Shown in pieces: positions 25,060 to 33,935 of a stretch of DNA of 64,000 bases. Positions within the stretch are counted from its first letter, which is position 1; the number at the start of each line of letters is the position of its first letter. The stretch spans positions 14,831 through 78,830 of the forward strand of contig CAYOXX010000005.1 of assembly GCA_964408025.1 (NCBI GenBank), read 5' to 3'. Under the pieces are notes generated by a model, which worked only from the letters and a program-made list of their open reading frames with translations, was not told where the DNA came from and made no database searches. Source of the DNA: CAYOXX01 sp964408025. GTDB taxonomy: Bacteria; Acidobacteriota; DATKUA01. The translations under genes were made by a program, and so were the position numbers.

Positions 25060-25448
25060 GCGTCAGGCCGGGCCCCTGGTCTCTATGGGTGCCACCCGTG
25101 GCCTGGATGGCGCTGATCTTTTTAGGTTCCTCGCTGCCGACTGCGGACCTCCCGGTCGCCCCCAAATGGATTTCCTTGCTCGTACATCTCCTCGAATTCG
25201 CGGTTCTCGCGCTACTGCTCCTGCGCGGGGCCAACGGCGGCTTCGGCCGCAGAGCCCGACCGGCGGCGCTGGCCGTCGCCTTCCTGGCCTCGGTCGCCTA
25301 CGCCGTCGGTGACGAGCTGCACCAGCTCTTCGTACCCGGCCGGATTCCGGACCTGACCGACGTTATGGCCGATACAGCCGGGGCGGCCGCGGCGTGTATA
25401 CTGGCTGCGGTCGCCCTAGCTTTCATACATCGCCGCGCCAGCGACTAG
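25050..25448 (+). CDS. VanZ-family protein
   Basis: 132 aa with four membrane segments (about residues 12-28, 40-58, 70-88, 105-125). AVGDELHQLFVPGR followed by DLTDVMADTAGA is the VanZ family signature. Family members range from teicoplanin resistance to general membrane roles; nothing here argues for glycopeptide resistance. The start overlaps the 57-aa gene by 10 bases. Confidence 0.82.
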   Translation: MVVGVRPGPWSLWVPPVAWMALIFLGSSLPTADLPVAPKWISLLVHLLEFAVLALLLLRGANGGFGRRARPAALAVAFLASVAYAVGDELHQLFVPGRIPDLTDVMADTAGAAAACILAAVALAFIHRRASD

Positions 25449-25558
25449 AACGAGGCCGCTGATCGCGCGCCAGCAACCGTTGCTGTCGGTTATTGAGCGT
25501 TGGCGGAATTTTCGGTCGGTGAAATCAGGATCGGGACTTCCACTGTGCAGGGTGAGCA

Positions 25559-25792
25559 GTGAGAAATATACATCTTTGGCTCGGCCTGATCACCGCGGCC
25601 AAGGGAGCCATCTTCGTGGCCATCGGCCTGGCGGTCTTCGGCAGCGGGGCGTTCCAATCGCTCGGCGATCCGAGTCTGTGGCTCTGGTTTGCGCTGCACG
25701 CCGTCTTCGCTTTCGCTTCTCTGATCTTCTTCCGGCTGGCCGCCAGGGCGGGGACTGCCTCTCGGCCGAATAATGAGAGCGGGAACGGGTAA
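25559..25792 (+). CDS. Small hypothetical membrane protein (GTG start)
   Basis: 77 aa from GTG at 25559 with AGGGTGAGC upstream. Two hydrophobic helices (residues 5-27 and 40-62), then a polar tail (RPNNESGNG). The stop overlaps the next gene's ATG by one base. No family recognised. Confidence 0.5.
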   Translation: MRNIHLWLGLITAAKGAIFVAIGLAVFGSGAFQSLGDPSLWLWFALHAVFAFASLIFFRLAARAGTASRPNNESGNG

Positions 25793-25959
25793 TGGAGATA
25801 GTGTGGTTGCTGCTGGCGGTTGTCGTCGGACTCCTCGCTGTCGGCTGCGCCGTGTCCACGGCTATCGATGNNNNNNNNNNCTGGGGAGCGCTGGCTTTCC
25901 ATTTAACCGCATCGCTGCTGGCCCTGTGGCTTTGGGGCCTGTCGTTGGGCTGCTGGTAG
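25792..25959 (+). CDS. Small two-helix membrane protein spanning an assembly gap
   Basis: Reads MEIVWLLLAVVVGLLAVGCA before ten Ns at 25871-25880. It resumes in the same frame with a hydrophobic helix ending WGLSLGCW and TAG. About 55 aa if the gap length is real. The in-frame continuation supports a single gene, though the gap may be a placeholder of wrong size. Confidence 0.45.
   Translation: MEIVWLLLAVVVGLLAVGCAVSTAIDXXXXWGALAFHLTASLLALWLWGLSLGCW
25871..25880. other. Assembly gap (10 N)
   Basis: Ten undetermined bases. They lie inside a small membrane-protein frame that stays open on both sides. Confidence 0.99.
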
Positions 25960-26005
25960 GAGGGGGGGCCGGGGTACGGGAAGATTAACGCAAGGGAGAA
26001 GGCCG

Positions 26006-26710
26006 ATGTTTCGTAAATTACTAATTGTAGCGCTCGTCCTGGTCTGTTCAGCCGTTGCGTTGCGGGCGCAGGACCTCGAGCGGGTATTGCGCGATCACTA
26101 CGTCGGCAAGTACGTGGTTATTAAGATTCCGCTGCCGACCGCCCGCAACCCGATGCAGATATACCCCGAGCGTGCGAACAGGTTCGACGTCCCCCTCTAC
26201 AGCCTCAAGATCGAGCGCGACGGCGCCGGGCTGGAGCCGGGAGAGGTGGCGATAATCAGCAATGTCGAGGTCGACCGCCGGGAGATCACCTTCGAGCTGG
26301 TCGGCGTAGGCTTCGAGATGCCGCCGGGCAGGGTCGCCGTCGACCTTATGCGCGAGGTGATCTGGGGACAGGGCGGCAGCCGCATAACTCTGGTGTTCGA
26401 GGAGACGCTAAGCCCTGGTGACGGCCTCGTAAGCGAGATCAACCGCGGGCTCTCGGTGGCGGTCAACACCCGCGCCCTGGTCTCCGACGACGGCCTGCCG
26501 CCGGAGATGCGGGAGGCGATTCGCAACGGCATCGTCACCGCCGGCATGAACCACCGGGCCGTCTACCTCACGCTCGGTGAGCCAACCGAGATCCTAAGGG
26601 AGCTGCGCGACGGCCGCCTGCTCGAGGCGTGGCTCTACGAGCGCGAGGACTTCACCACACTTCTTGTGCTCTTCCGCGAGGGGCTTGTCTCGGTGATCAG
26701 GGAATACTAG
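26006..26710 (+). CDS. Hypothetical exported protein
   Basis: 234 aa with a signal peptide (residues 1-21, SAVALRAQ). The mature part is beta-rich with DHYVGKYVVIKIPLPT near its start and HRAVYLTLGEPTEILREL near residue 185. The last resembles the SmpA/BamE-like 'how a protein handles a binding partner' hairpin region, but I am not confident of that. It follows the small membrane genes and may share their transcript; GGGAGAAGG precedes the ATG. Confidence 0.6.
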   Translation: MFRKLLIVALVLVCSAVALRAQDLERVLRDHYVGKYVVIKIPLPTARNPMQIYPERANRFDVPLYSLKIERDGAGLEPGEVAIISNVEVDRREITFELVGVGFEMPPGRVAVDLMREVIWGQGGSRITLVFEETLSPGDGLVSEINRGLSVAVNTRALVSDDGLPPEMREAIRNGIVTAGMNHRAVYLTLGEPTEILRELRDGRLLEAWLYEREDFTTLLVLFREGLVSVIREY

Positions 26711-26992
26711 ATGTTGGGTGGCGGAGGCTGCCGCGCCCCAAACGACCATTCTTGGGCAGTTTATGTGCTGATGGAGCCCGAAAACACTTGAAATCCTCCC
26801 GCCAGTGTCGGTATATTAGTTATTGGGCTGCTGTGGCGTGAGGGGAAATGCCACAGGCTTGATCACTTGGCAACATCTTCAGCGTTCGATCTGCATGGTT
26901 GAGAGCGACTCGGGTGGGGCACTCAGCGTCCCGGGTGACTGCTGACAATAACCGTGTGGAGGAATTAAACCTTTAGGAAAGGAGTTGTCTCG

Positions 26993-28270
26993 ATGAAGCT
27001 TAAGGAGAAGTTCGCGGCGATGATTCCCGGGCTGCGGGACGAGCTCAAGGCCATCGCCAAGGACCACGCCGGTGACAAGATTTCCGATGTTACGGTGGCG
27101 CAGGCCTACGGCGGCATGCGCGGAGTCAAGGGGATGATCTGCGACACCTCGTACGTCGACCCGGAGAAGGGGCTGATCATCCGCGGCTACCCGATCGGCG
27201 ACCTCACCGACCGCCTGCCGGAGGAGATCCTCTTCCTGCTGCTCACCGGCGAGCTGCCGACCGATGATGAGCTGGACGATCTGAAGGCCGACATGCAGAA
27301 GCGCCAGAACGTACCCGAATACGTGTGGGACGTTCTGCGGGCGATGCCTCCCGACAGCCACCCGATGGCGATGCTCGACACCGCCATCCTGGTGATGGAG
27401 CGCGAGAGCGTCTTCCGGCAGAAGTACGACGAGGGGATCCCGAAGACCGAGTATTGGGACCCGTGCTTCGAGGATCTGCTGAACCTGATCGCCAAGCTGC
27501 CGGGCGCGGCGGCCGGGATGTACCGCATCCGCTTCAACAAGGGCGACGTGATCCAGCCCAAACCCGACCTCGATCTGGGCGGCAACTACGCGCACATGCT
27601 CGGCATCGACGACCCGACCGGCGAGTTCGCCAACCTGATGCGCCTCTACCTGACTCTGCACAGCGACCACGAGGGCGGCAACGTCAGCGCCTTCGCCACC
27701 CACACCGTCGGCTCCGCGCTCTCGGATGTCTACTACGCGCTCAGCGCCGGCCTCAACGGCCTGGCGGGCCCGCTGCACGGCCTGGCCAACCAGGAGTGCC
27801 TGAAGTTCGTGCTGAGCATCAATGAGAAGTTCGGCGGCAGCCCGACCAAGGAGCAGCTGACGGAGTTCGCCTGGGATATCCTCAACAGCGGACGCGTAAT
27901 CCCAGGTTACGGCCACGCGGTCCTGCGGGCCACCGACCCGCGCTTCACCGCCTTCCACGCCTTCGGCTCGAGGGTCTGCCCAGAGGACCCGGCCTTCAAG
28001 ACGGTGTCGATGATGTTCGAGAACGTCCCGGGCATCCTCAAGGAGCACGGCAAGGCGAAGAATCCCTGGCCGAACGTCGACGCCGGCAGCGGCGCGCTGC
28101 TCTACCACTTCGGCATGACCGAGTTCAGCTACTATACAGTGCTCTTCGGCGTCAGCCGCGCGATGGGCGTCCTCAGCCAGCTCGTCATCAACCGCGCCTT
28201 GGGCACCGCCATCACGAGGCCCAAGAGCGTCACAACCGAATGGATCAAGAAAGAGGTCGGCATGGCCTGA
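26993..28270 (+). CDS. gltA: Citrate synthase, eukaryotic type
   Basis: 425 aa. Active-site motifs are complete: GPLHGLANQE (His), IPGYGHAVLR (His) and NPWPNVDAGSGALLYHFGM (Asp). The last two are close to mitochondrial citrate synthase rather than the E. coli type. It condenses acetyl-CoA and oxaloacetate in the cytoplasm, first step of the TCA cycle. AGGAAAGGAG ribosome site; strong terminator at 28321-28348. No other TCA genes adjoin. Confidence 0.92.
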   Translation: MKLKEKFAAMIPGLRDELKAIAKDHAGDKISDVTVAQAYGGMRGVKGMICDTSYVDPEKGLIIRGYPIGDLTDRLPEEILFLLLTGELPTDDELDDLKADMQKRQNVPEYVWDVLRAMPPDSHPMAMLDTAILVMERESVFRQKYDEGIPKTEYWDPCFEDLLNLIAKLPGAAAGMYRIRFNKGDVIQPKPDLDLGGNYAHMLGIDDPTGEFANLMRLYLTLHSDHEGGNVSAFATHTVGSALSDVYYALSAGLNGLAGPLHGLANQECLKFVLSINEKFGGSPTKEQLTEFAWDILNSGRVIPGYGHAVLRATDPRFTAFHAFGSRVCPEDPAFKTVSMMFENVPGILKEHGKAKNPWPNVDAGSGALLYHFGMTEFSYYTVLFGVSRAMGVLSQLVINRALGTAITRPKSVTTEWIKKEVGMA

Positions 28271-28320
28271 AACCGGCTCGAACCTTGACAAGGTTGCATG
28301 AAGTCATGCACCTGTTTCCG

Positions 28321-28348
28321 ATCCCCCGGTTCGCCGGGGGATTTTTTT
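28321..28348 (+). terminator. Rho-independent terminator after citrate synthase
   Basis: ATCCCCCGG-TTCG-CCGGGGGAT, a 9-bp perfect stem with a UUCG loop, followed by six more T. Textbook intrinsic terminator, 50 bases after the stop. Confidence 0.93.
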
Positions 28349-28494
28349 CGGCACATTTCAATTTTGGACACGGCGAACTTCGTTCTCCCTTTTAACGTTG
28401 AAAACCGGTAAGGGAGCGATGTAAATAAGATGGTTTCGGCGGTGGCGGCTTATATGATACCGTCGTCCTCAAAGTAAGCGGGGGATCACAAATC

Positions 28495-29232
28495 ATGATT
28501 CAAGTGCGGAACCTTATCAAGATCTTCAAGGACAAGAAGCGGGGCGAGGTGCGCGCGGTCGACGACGTCACCTTCTCCTGCGAACCGGGCCGCATCTTCG
28601 GCCTGCTCGGCCCCAACGGCGCCGGCAAGACGACCACGCTGCGGATCATCTCGACAACCATGCGGGCGACGGCGGGCACGGTCGAGGTCGACGGCCTCGA
28701 CGTGCGCAAGCGGGCGCAGGAGGTGCGCGGCAAGATCGGCTTCCTGACCGGCAACACCGGACTCTACCAGCGGCTGACGACGCGGGAGGTAATCACTTAC
28801 TTCGGCCGCCTAAACGGCATGAGAAAGAGCCGGGTGAACGAGCGGCTGGAGGAGATCAGCAGCTGGTTGGACATGGGTGACTTCCTCGACACGAAGTGCG
28901 CCAAGCTCAGCCACGGCATGGAGCAGAAGGTAAACATCGCCCGCACCATCATTCACGACCCACCGGTGATGGTATTCGACGAGCCGACCGTCGGCCTGGA
29001 CATCCTGGCGGCACGCAGCATCGTCGACTTCATCAACTTCTGCCGCGGCCAGGGCAAGTGCATAGTCTTCTCCACCCATATCATGCGCGAGGCCGAGCGG
29101 CTATGCGACGAGGTGGCGATCATCCACAAGGGGAAGATATTCGCCCAGGGCTCGGTAGCGGCGCTGAAGCGGGTCGCCGAGGAGGAGGAGTTCGAGGACG
29201 CATTCGTCAAGATCGTGGGGGAAGAGCGATGA
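28495..29232 (+). CDS. ABC transporter ATP-binding protein (NatA-like)
   Basis: 245 aa. Walker A GPNGAGKTTT (residues 39-48), Q-loop region, degenerate signature LSHGMEQKV, Walker B VMVFDEPTVGLD and H-loop STHIM are all present. The His in place of Gly in the signature is common in the NatA/drug-export branch. It energises the permease encoded next, overlapping by 4 bases. The exported substrate is unknown; NatAB sodium export is one member role. Confidence 0.9.
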   Translation: MIQVRNLIKIFKDKKRGEVRAVDDVTFSCEPGRIFGLLGPNGAGKTTTLRIISTTMRATAGTVEVDGLDVRKRAQEVRGKIGFLTGNTGLYQRLTTREVITYFGRLNGMRKSRVNERLEEISSWLDMGDFLDTKCAKLSHGMEQKVNIARTIIHDPPVMVFDEPTVGLDILAARSIVDFINFCRGQGKCIVFSTHIMREAERLCDEVAIIHKGKIFAQGSVAALKRVAEEEEFEDAFVKIVGEER

Positions 29233-30506
29233 GTCCGAGAGTGATCTGGATAGTCTTCAGGAAGGAGATACTGGACATCATCCGCGACCGGCGCACGCTG
29301 ATCTTCATGATTGTTATGCCGCTGCTGGCGATACCCATCCTCATCCACCTGATGAGCAACTTCATGATCGGTAGCGCCAGAAGCATTTCTGAGCAAAACA
29401 GTAGAGTGGCACTGGTCGGGGCTGCCGACGCAGGGGACCTCGTCGACTTCCTGCAGAACCAACAACGAACCCGCTTCGAACCGCCGGGCGACAGCGAATT
29501 CGATATCTTTGTCGTCGAGAGGATGTCGGAAACCAACGCCTTCCTGGAGGTCCGCACCGATATCGAGGACGTCGCCACCGCCCAGGAAATGATCAAGAAC
29601 AAAGAGCTGGACGCGGCCTTGGTGGTTCCCCCAGGTTTTGCCGGGGTACTAGCGGCCAACGAGGTCGGCTCCAGCCTGCGCATCGACTACCTGTCGACCA
29701 ACGAGCGTTCCGAGAATGCGCAAAGCCGCCTGCGCAGGAGTCTCGCGGTGTTCCGTGAAGAGGTGGTCAAGCAGCGGCTGGGCGAGAGCTTCGCGCTGAC
29801 CGAGCCTTTCGAGACCGCCGACGCCGACCTGGCGACCAGCCGCGAGAGGGCGGGCGAGGTATTCGGAAGGTTCCTGCCCTATATTATCATCCTGATGACG
29901 TTCACCGGTGGCATCTTCCCCGCCACCAGCCTGGCGGCGGGCGAGAAGGAGCAGAAGACGCTCGAGACGCTGCTCGCCAGCCCCGCAAGCAGGGTCGAAC
30001 TGGTGACCGGGAAGTTCCTGGTCATCATGGCCACCGGTATCATCTCCGCTTTCCTTGCCCTGACAGGCATGTACTACGCATTCTCGATCGGCGAGATCGG
30101 CCAGCGAATGAGGGAGTCGTTCGAACTGCATATGGACGCCGCGAGCATCGCCCTGGCGGGCCTACTGGTGATCCCCCTCGCGATCTTCTTTGCCGGCGTT
30201 CTGTTGACGCTCTCGGTCTTCGCACGCAGCTTCCGCGAAGCCCAGAGCTACATCAGCCCGCTGAGCTTCCTGATCATCATCCCCGCCTTCACTTCCTTCC
30301 TACCGGGCGTCGAGCTGAACACCACTCTCTCTCTGGTGCCGATTGTCAACGTCTCGCTGGTGCTCAAGGAGATCCTAGCCGGCAGGGCGATGGACGTCAT
30401 GCCGTACTTCGGCCTCACGTTTGCCAGCACGCTGGTGATCGCGGGGCTGGCCATCTGGCTCTGCGCCGCGATGTTCAAGAGGGAGGGCGCCATCTTCAAG
30501 GTCTGA
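29229..30506 (+). CDS. ABC-2 type permease (NatB-like)
   Basis: 425 aa from the ATG at 29229, which overlaps the ATPase stop by 4 bases; a longer frame exists upstream but is antisense-like noise. One N-terminal span (residues 22-45) and a large extracytoplasmic domain (residues 50-215) precede five further spans, the ABC-2/NatB layout. The conserved SLAAGEKEQKTLETLLASPA coupling segment is seen. It forms an inner-membrane exporter with the preceding ATPase; substrate unknown. Confidence 0.88.
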   Translation: MSPRVIWIVFRKEILDIIRDRRTLIFMIVMPLLAIPILIHLMSNFMIGSARSISEQNSRVALVGAADAGDLVDFLQNQQRTRFEPPGDSEFDIFVVERMSETNAFLEVRTDIEDVATAQEMIKNKELDAALVVPPGFAGVLAANEVGSSLRIDYLSTNERSENAQSRLRRSLAVFREEVVKQRLGESFALTEPFETADADLATSRERAGEVFGRFLPYIIILMTFTGGIFPATSLAAGEKEQKTLETLLASPASRVELVTGKFLVIMATGIISAFLALTGMYYAFSIGEIGQRMRESFELHMDAASIALAGLLVIPLAIFFAGVLLTLSVFARSFREAQSYISPLSFLIIIPAFTSFLPGVELNTTLSLVPIVNVSLVLKEILAGRAMDVMPYFGLTFASTLVIAGLAIWLCAAMFKREGAIFKV

Positions 30507-30527
30507 TTGACTGTGGAATGTTATATT

Positions 30528-30555
30528 AGCCGGGGTCGATCAGCCCCGGCTTTTT
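30528..30555. terminator. Bidirectional-type terminator after the ABC permease
   Basis: AGCCGGGG and CCCCGGCT form an 8-bp stem with an 8-base loop, followed by TTTTT on the plus strand. It sits between the permease stop (30506) and the convergent glycosyltransferase stop (30577). Confidence 0.85.
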
Positions 30556-30576
30556 CTTGTTCGATACTGCGAAAAG

Positions 30577-31593
30577 TTATCTTCTCAGTATCTTTTCGAA
30601 TAGCTTGAGGTAGTCGGCAACCATGCGCCGGGAGTCGAATAGTGCCTCGGCGCGCCGCCGGCAGGCCCGCGGATCGAGCGCGTGCACCTGGGCCGCCGCT
30701 TGCGCGAATTCGTCCTCGTCGTCGCAGAGGATGCCGGTGACGCCGTCCTCGACGGTTTCGGGCAGCGCGCCGCGCCGCATCGCGACCACCGGCGTGCCGC
30801 AGGCCATCGCCTCGACGGCGACGAGCCCGAACGGCTCGCGCCAGCGGACGGGGCAGAGCAGCGCCGTCGCCCCGCCCAGGAGCTCGACCTTCTCTTCGAA
30901 TCCGAGCGCGCCGAGGTACTCCAGGGCGCCGAGTCGAATCCTGGTCTTCACCTCTCGGCGAAACCACTCCTCCTCGGCCGGAGGCACGTAGCCGGCGATG
31001 CGCACGGGAACGCCCAGCTCCGCTGCGGCGCGCACAGCCAGGTCGGCGCCCTTCTTGCGACTGATCTCGCCGAGAAAAGCGAAGTAAGGCTGCTTCTCCG
31101 GCAGCGGCTGGTAGCGGTCCAGCTCGATGCCGTGGTGGATTACGTTGACGCCGATTGGGAAGGAGCGCCCCTGGTTCTCGCTCACGGCAACGTAGCGGAC
31201 CACCTCGTTGGTCTGCAGGAAGATGCGGCGTTCCTCGGTTACGTCGACATGAAACGTGCAGACCACTGGCACGCCGAGGCTCGGCGCGTAGGGCTGGATC
31301 GCCTCCAGGTGCGAGTGGATGATGTCCAGCCCAAGCGGCGAGGCCGAGGCCAGAACCAGCGCCAGGTGCGAGTGCTCCTGGTACTTGTCGGGCGGCAGCG
31401 AGCCCCGCTCGATCCGGTGGCGCAGCTCGACGGGGCAGGTCGAGTCGCCGGAGGCGAAGAGCACCGGCTGGTGTCCCGCGTCGCGGTAGCCGCGGCAGAG
31501 GATGTCGACTATCAGCTCCGTGCCGCCGTAGGAGGGCGGCGGCACCGGCACCCAAGGGGGCGCCACAACCCCGATCCGCAGCGGCCTGCCCAT
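30577..31593 (-). CDS. Glycosyltransferase family 4
   Basis: 338 aa from the ATG at 31593 (24 bases inside the longest frame). N-terminal Rossmann domain with PPSYGGTELIV; C-terminal domain with FAFLGEISRKKGADLAVRAA and EPFGLVAVEAMACGTPVVA, the GT4 donor-binding motif with two Glu. Retaining transfer from a nucleotide sugar to an unknown acceptor. Isolated from the polysaccharide locus by 7 kb and next to rlmN on the opposite strand; trehalose- or glycan-type roles cannot be told apart. Confidence 0.85.
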   Translation of the reverse strand: MGRPLRIGVVAPPWVPVPPPSYGGTELIVDILCRGYRDAGHQPVLFASGDSTCPVELRHRIERGSLPPDKYQEHSHLALVLASASPLGLDIIHSHLEAIQPYAPSLGVPVVCTFHVDVTEERRIFLQTNEVVRYVAVSENQGRSFPIGVNVIHHGIELDRYQPLPEKQPYFAFLGEISRKKGADLAVRAAAELGVPVRIAGYVPPAEEEWFRREVKTRIRLGALEYLGALGFEEKVELLGGATALLCPVRWREPFGLVAVEAMACGTPVVAMRRGALPETVEDGVTGILCDDEDEFAQAAAQVHALDPRACRRRAEALFDSRRMVADYLKLFEKILRR

Positions 31594-31772
31594 GGCCTCA
31601 TCGTACGGCCGGCTCAACTGCCGGTCAAGCGCCGTGCTTTGCCGAATGCCGTCCGGGATGAGATACAGACGGGAATGTCTGTCCTACCGGATTAGCGCAG
31701 TTGGAGCAACAGACAGAGCGACGCCAGGACGGCGGTGCGGCATGGTTACCGCCCGCCGGGCGCTGTGCTACG

Positions 31773-32828
31773 ATGTGGCAAATGTTGGGATCGGTTGTAG
31801 TTTTCGGCCTGCGTCGGGAGACTCTGGCGGCGAGGTTGGCCGCGTGGGGAGAGCCGCGCTTTCGCGCCGACCAGGTATTCTTTTGGGTTTATCAGAGAGG
31901 TGTCGTCGAGCCGGCCAGAATGACCAGCCTGCCGGTCTCGCTGCGGGAGAAGCTCGCTGAGGAGTTCCTTTTCGATCTGCCTGAGGTATCGGCCAGGATC
32001 GAGGCGGACGACGGCTCGGTGAAGTACCGCCTGCGCATGGCCGACGGCGAGCAGGTAGAGTGCGTCTCGATGCCGCGTGGGGAGGGCAGGGGCGTCAGCC
32101 TCTGCCTCTCTTCCCAGGTCGGCTGCCCACTGGGCTGCCTCTTCTGCCGCACGGGCGCTGTCGGCTTCCGGCGCGATCTGAGCGTAGCGGAGATCGTCGC
32201 CCAGGCGCTGGTGATGCTCGGCGATCTGGGCTACCGCCCAGACCACATCAACCTGCTCCTGATGGGTATGGGCGAGCCGCTGCTGAACACGGATGCGGTG
32301 GTGGAGGCGCTGGCGATCATGGGCGATCCCGAGGGGCTGGCGGTGCCGATGCGCCGCGTCGTCGTCTCCACGGCGGGTATACCCGAGGGGATGCGGAGGC
32401 TGCTCGGCGATGCAGCGCTGCCGGGGCCGCCGCGACTGGCCCTGTCGCTGAACGCCCCGAACCAGACGCTGAGGGAGGAGCTGATGCCGGTGGCCCGGCG
32501 CCACCCGCTCGAGGATCTGATGGAGGTCATGCGGAAGCTGCCGTTACGCAGGGAGCTGCTTACCGTGGAGTACGTTCTACTGGCCGGCGTCAACGACGGT
32601 CGAGAGCAAGCGCGGGAGCTGGCGGCGCTGCTGCGCGAGTCGAGGGTGAGGGCGAAGGTAAACCTGATACCGTACAATACGTGCGAGGGGCTACACTTCG
32701 AGGCACCCGACGAGCCGACAATCGGGCGCTTCCTCAGTGCGTTGAGCCGCGACGGGGTGACCGCCACCGTGCGGCGCAGCCGCGGCCGCAGCGCCGCTGC
32801 CGCCTGCGGGCAGCTCGCGGCGCTGTAG
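31773..32828 (+). CDS. rlmN: 23S rRNA (adenine-2503-C2)-methyltransferase RlmN
   Basis: 351 aa. Radical-SAM motif GCPLGCLFC (CxxxCxxC), N-terminal helical domain with FRADQVFFWVYQRGV, LLMGMGEPLLN, RVVVSTAGIP, LALSLNAPN and a C-terminal VNLIPYN segment are those of RlmN/Cfr. It methylates A2503 of 23S rRNA and A37 of some tRNAs. The start is uncertain: ATGs at 31773 and 31782 both lack a clear ribosome site. The catalytic C-terminal Cys is probably in AAAACGQLAAL. Confidence 0.9.
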   Translation: MWQMLGSVVVFGLRRETLAARLAAWGEPRFRADQVFFWVYQRGVVEPARMTSLPVSLREKLAEEFLFDLPEVSARIEADDGSVKYRLRMADGEQVECVSMPRGEGRGVSLCLSSQVGCPLGCLFCRTGAVGFRRDLSVAEIVAQALVMLGDLGYRPDHINLLLMGMGEPLLNTDAVVEALAIMGDPEGLAVPMRRVVVSTAGIPEGMRRLLGDAALPGPPRLALSLNAPNQTLREELMPVARRHPLEDLMEVMRKLPLRRELLTVEYVLLAGVNDGREQARELAALLRESRVRAKVNLIPYNTCEGLHFEAPDEPTIGRFLSALSRDGVTATVRRSRGRSAAAACGQLAAL

Positions 32829-32838
32829 AGGAGAAGCG

Positions 32839-33840
32839 ATGACGACTGAAACGTTACTGATTTCGGGCGCAGTTGTGCTGGCGGTCATCCTGCTGGGCTG
32901 GCTTTGGCGCTGGCTGCGCAAGCGCCACGCGGAGCGGGCGATAGACAAGATGCCGATTACTATAGTCGACAGGCCCACCGAGCAGGACAAGCGCGCCTAC
33001 GAGCTGCTGCGCGGCTTCCGTCGCGAGGCCTGGAAGCGGTGGGGGGAGGAGCTGCAGCTCAATCCCCGCAGCCTCTACCAGATCTCCTTCGAGACAATCC
33101 GCAAGGTGGCGTCGGTCTACTACCCGGACGCTGAGGAGCCGCAGTACAAGGCAACGGTGGACGGCCTTCTCGACCTCAACGCGCGCATCGTCAGGCGCCT
33201 GCAGGACCTGCTGGACAAGCCGATCGTCAACAGGTTCCGGAGCCTCGACGTGGCGACGATCATGTCCATCAAGAAGGGTTACGATTACGTCTGGAAAAAC
33301 CCAGTCGCCGAGTTCATCAAGAGTCCCCGGGTGCGCGCGGCGACGCGCACAATCTTCGACGCCGTCAACGTCTTCAACCCGTGGCACTGGGGCAGGCGGG
33401 TTCTGGTCGACGTCGGCATCGAGACGGCGCGCCGCTACTTCGTCACCGGCCTGGTGACGATCGTGGGCGAGGAGGCGGTTATGCTCTTCAGCGGCCGGCG
33501 GGTCCGCAACGAGAAGGCCGCCGCCGAGCTGCTGACGGCCTACGAGATGGTCAGGGAGCTGAGCGGCCAGGAGTCGGTCTCGGCCGAGGAGTACGCGGTG
33601 CTGCTGCGCTGGCTTGTCAAGTTCAAGCACCTTGATTCGCACACCAAGTTCAATCTGCTGCGGATGCTGCAGGGTCGCCGGAAGCTGGAAGAGCAGGACC
33701 TGTCGGAGCTGCTGGAATTCGGCCCGGATGGCGGCAAGCTGTTCCTCAGGGCGTTCGGCGAGCTGGCCGAGGCGGGCGGCGTGCAGCAGGCGGTCAAGAT
33801 GATGCGGCTGGAGAAGGCCCGCCGCCTGTTGATTCCGTAG
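32839..33840 (+). CDS. Hypothetical membrane-anchored protein
   Basis: 333 aa; GAGGAGAAG precedes the ATG 10 bases after rlmN, so the two are probably co-transcribed. One membrane span (residues 6-26), then a Lys/Arg segment and a long helical cytoplasmic domain. It contains NPWHWGRRVLVDVGIETARR, reminiscent of small transmembrane or YcjF-like domains, but I cannot assign it. Its C-terminal third is helical (LLRWLVKFKHLD...MLQGRRKLEEQDLSELL). Confidence 0.6.
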   Translation: MTTETLLISGAVVLAVILLGWLWRWLRKRHAERAIDKMPITIVDRPTEQDKRAYELLRGFRREAWKRWGEELQLNPRSLYQISFETIRKVASVYYPDAEEPQYKATVDGLLDLNARIVRRLQDLLDKPIVNRFRSLDVATIMSIKKGYDYVWKNPVAEFIKSPRVRAATRTIFDAVNVFNPWHWGRRVLVDVGIETARRYFVTGLVTIVGEEAVMLFSGRRVRNEKAAAELLTAYEMVRELSGQESVSAEEYAVLLRWLVKFKHLDSHTKFNLLRMLQGRRKLEEQDLSELLEFGPDGGKLFLRAFGELAEAGGVQQAVKMMRLEKARRLLIP

Positions 33841-33935
33841 CCCATTCAGTTGTTTGGGTTGAGAACCTTATCTATAATTTCAGGGAGACCACTTGGAAGG
33901 CAGCCTATAATTATCTCCAGGCAGCGGTGCGTATC

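Noticed and set aside
26879..28291. 470-codon minus-strand frame
   Set aside because: Antisense shadow of citrate synthase; no homologous motif.
28896..29228. Upstream extension of the ABC permease frame
   Set aside because: It lies inside the ATPase gene in another frame and gives low-complexity Arg/His-rich sequence; the real start is the ATG at 29229.
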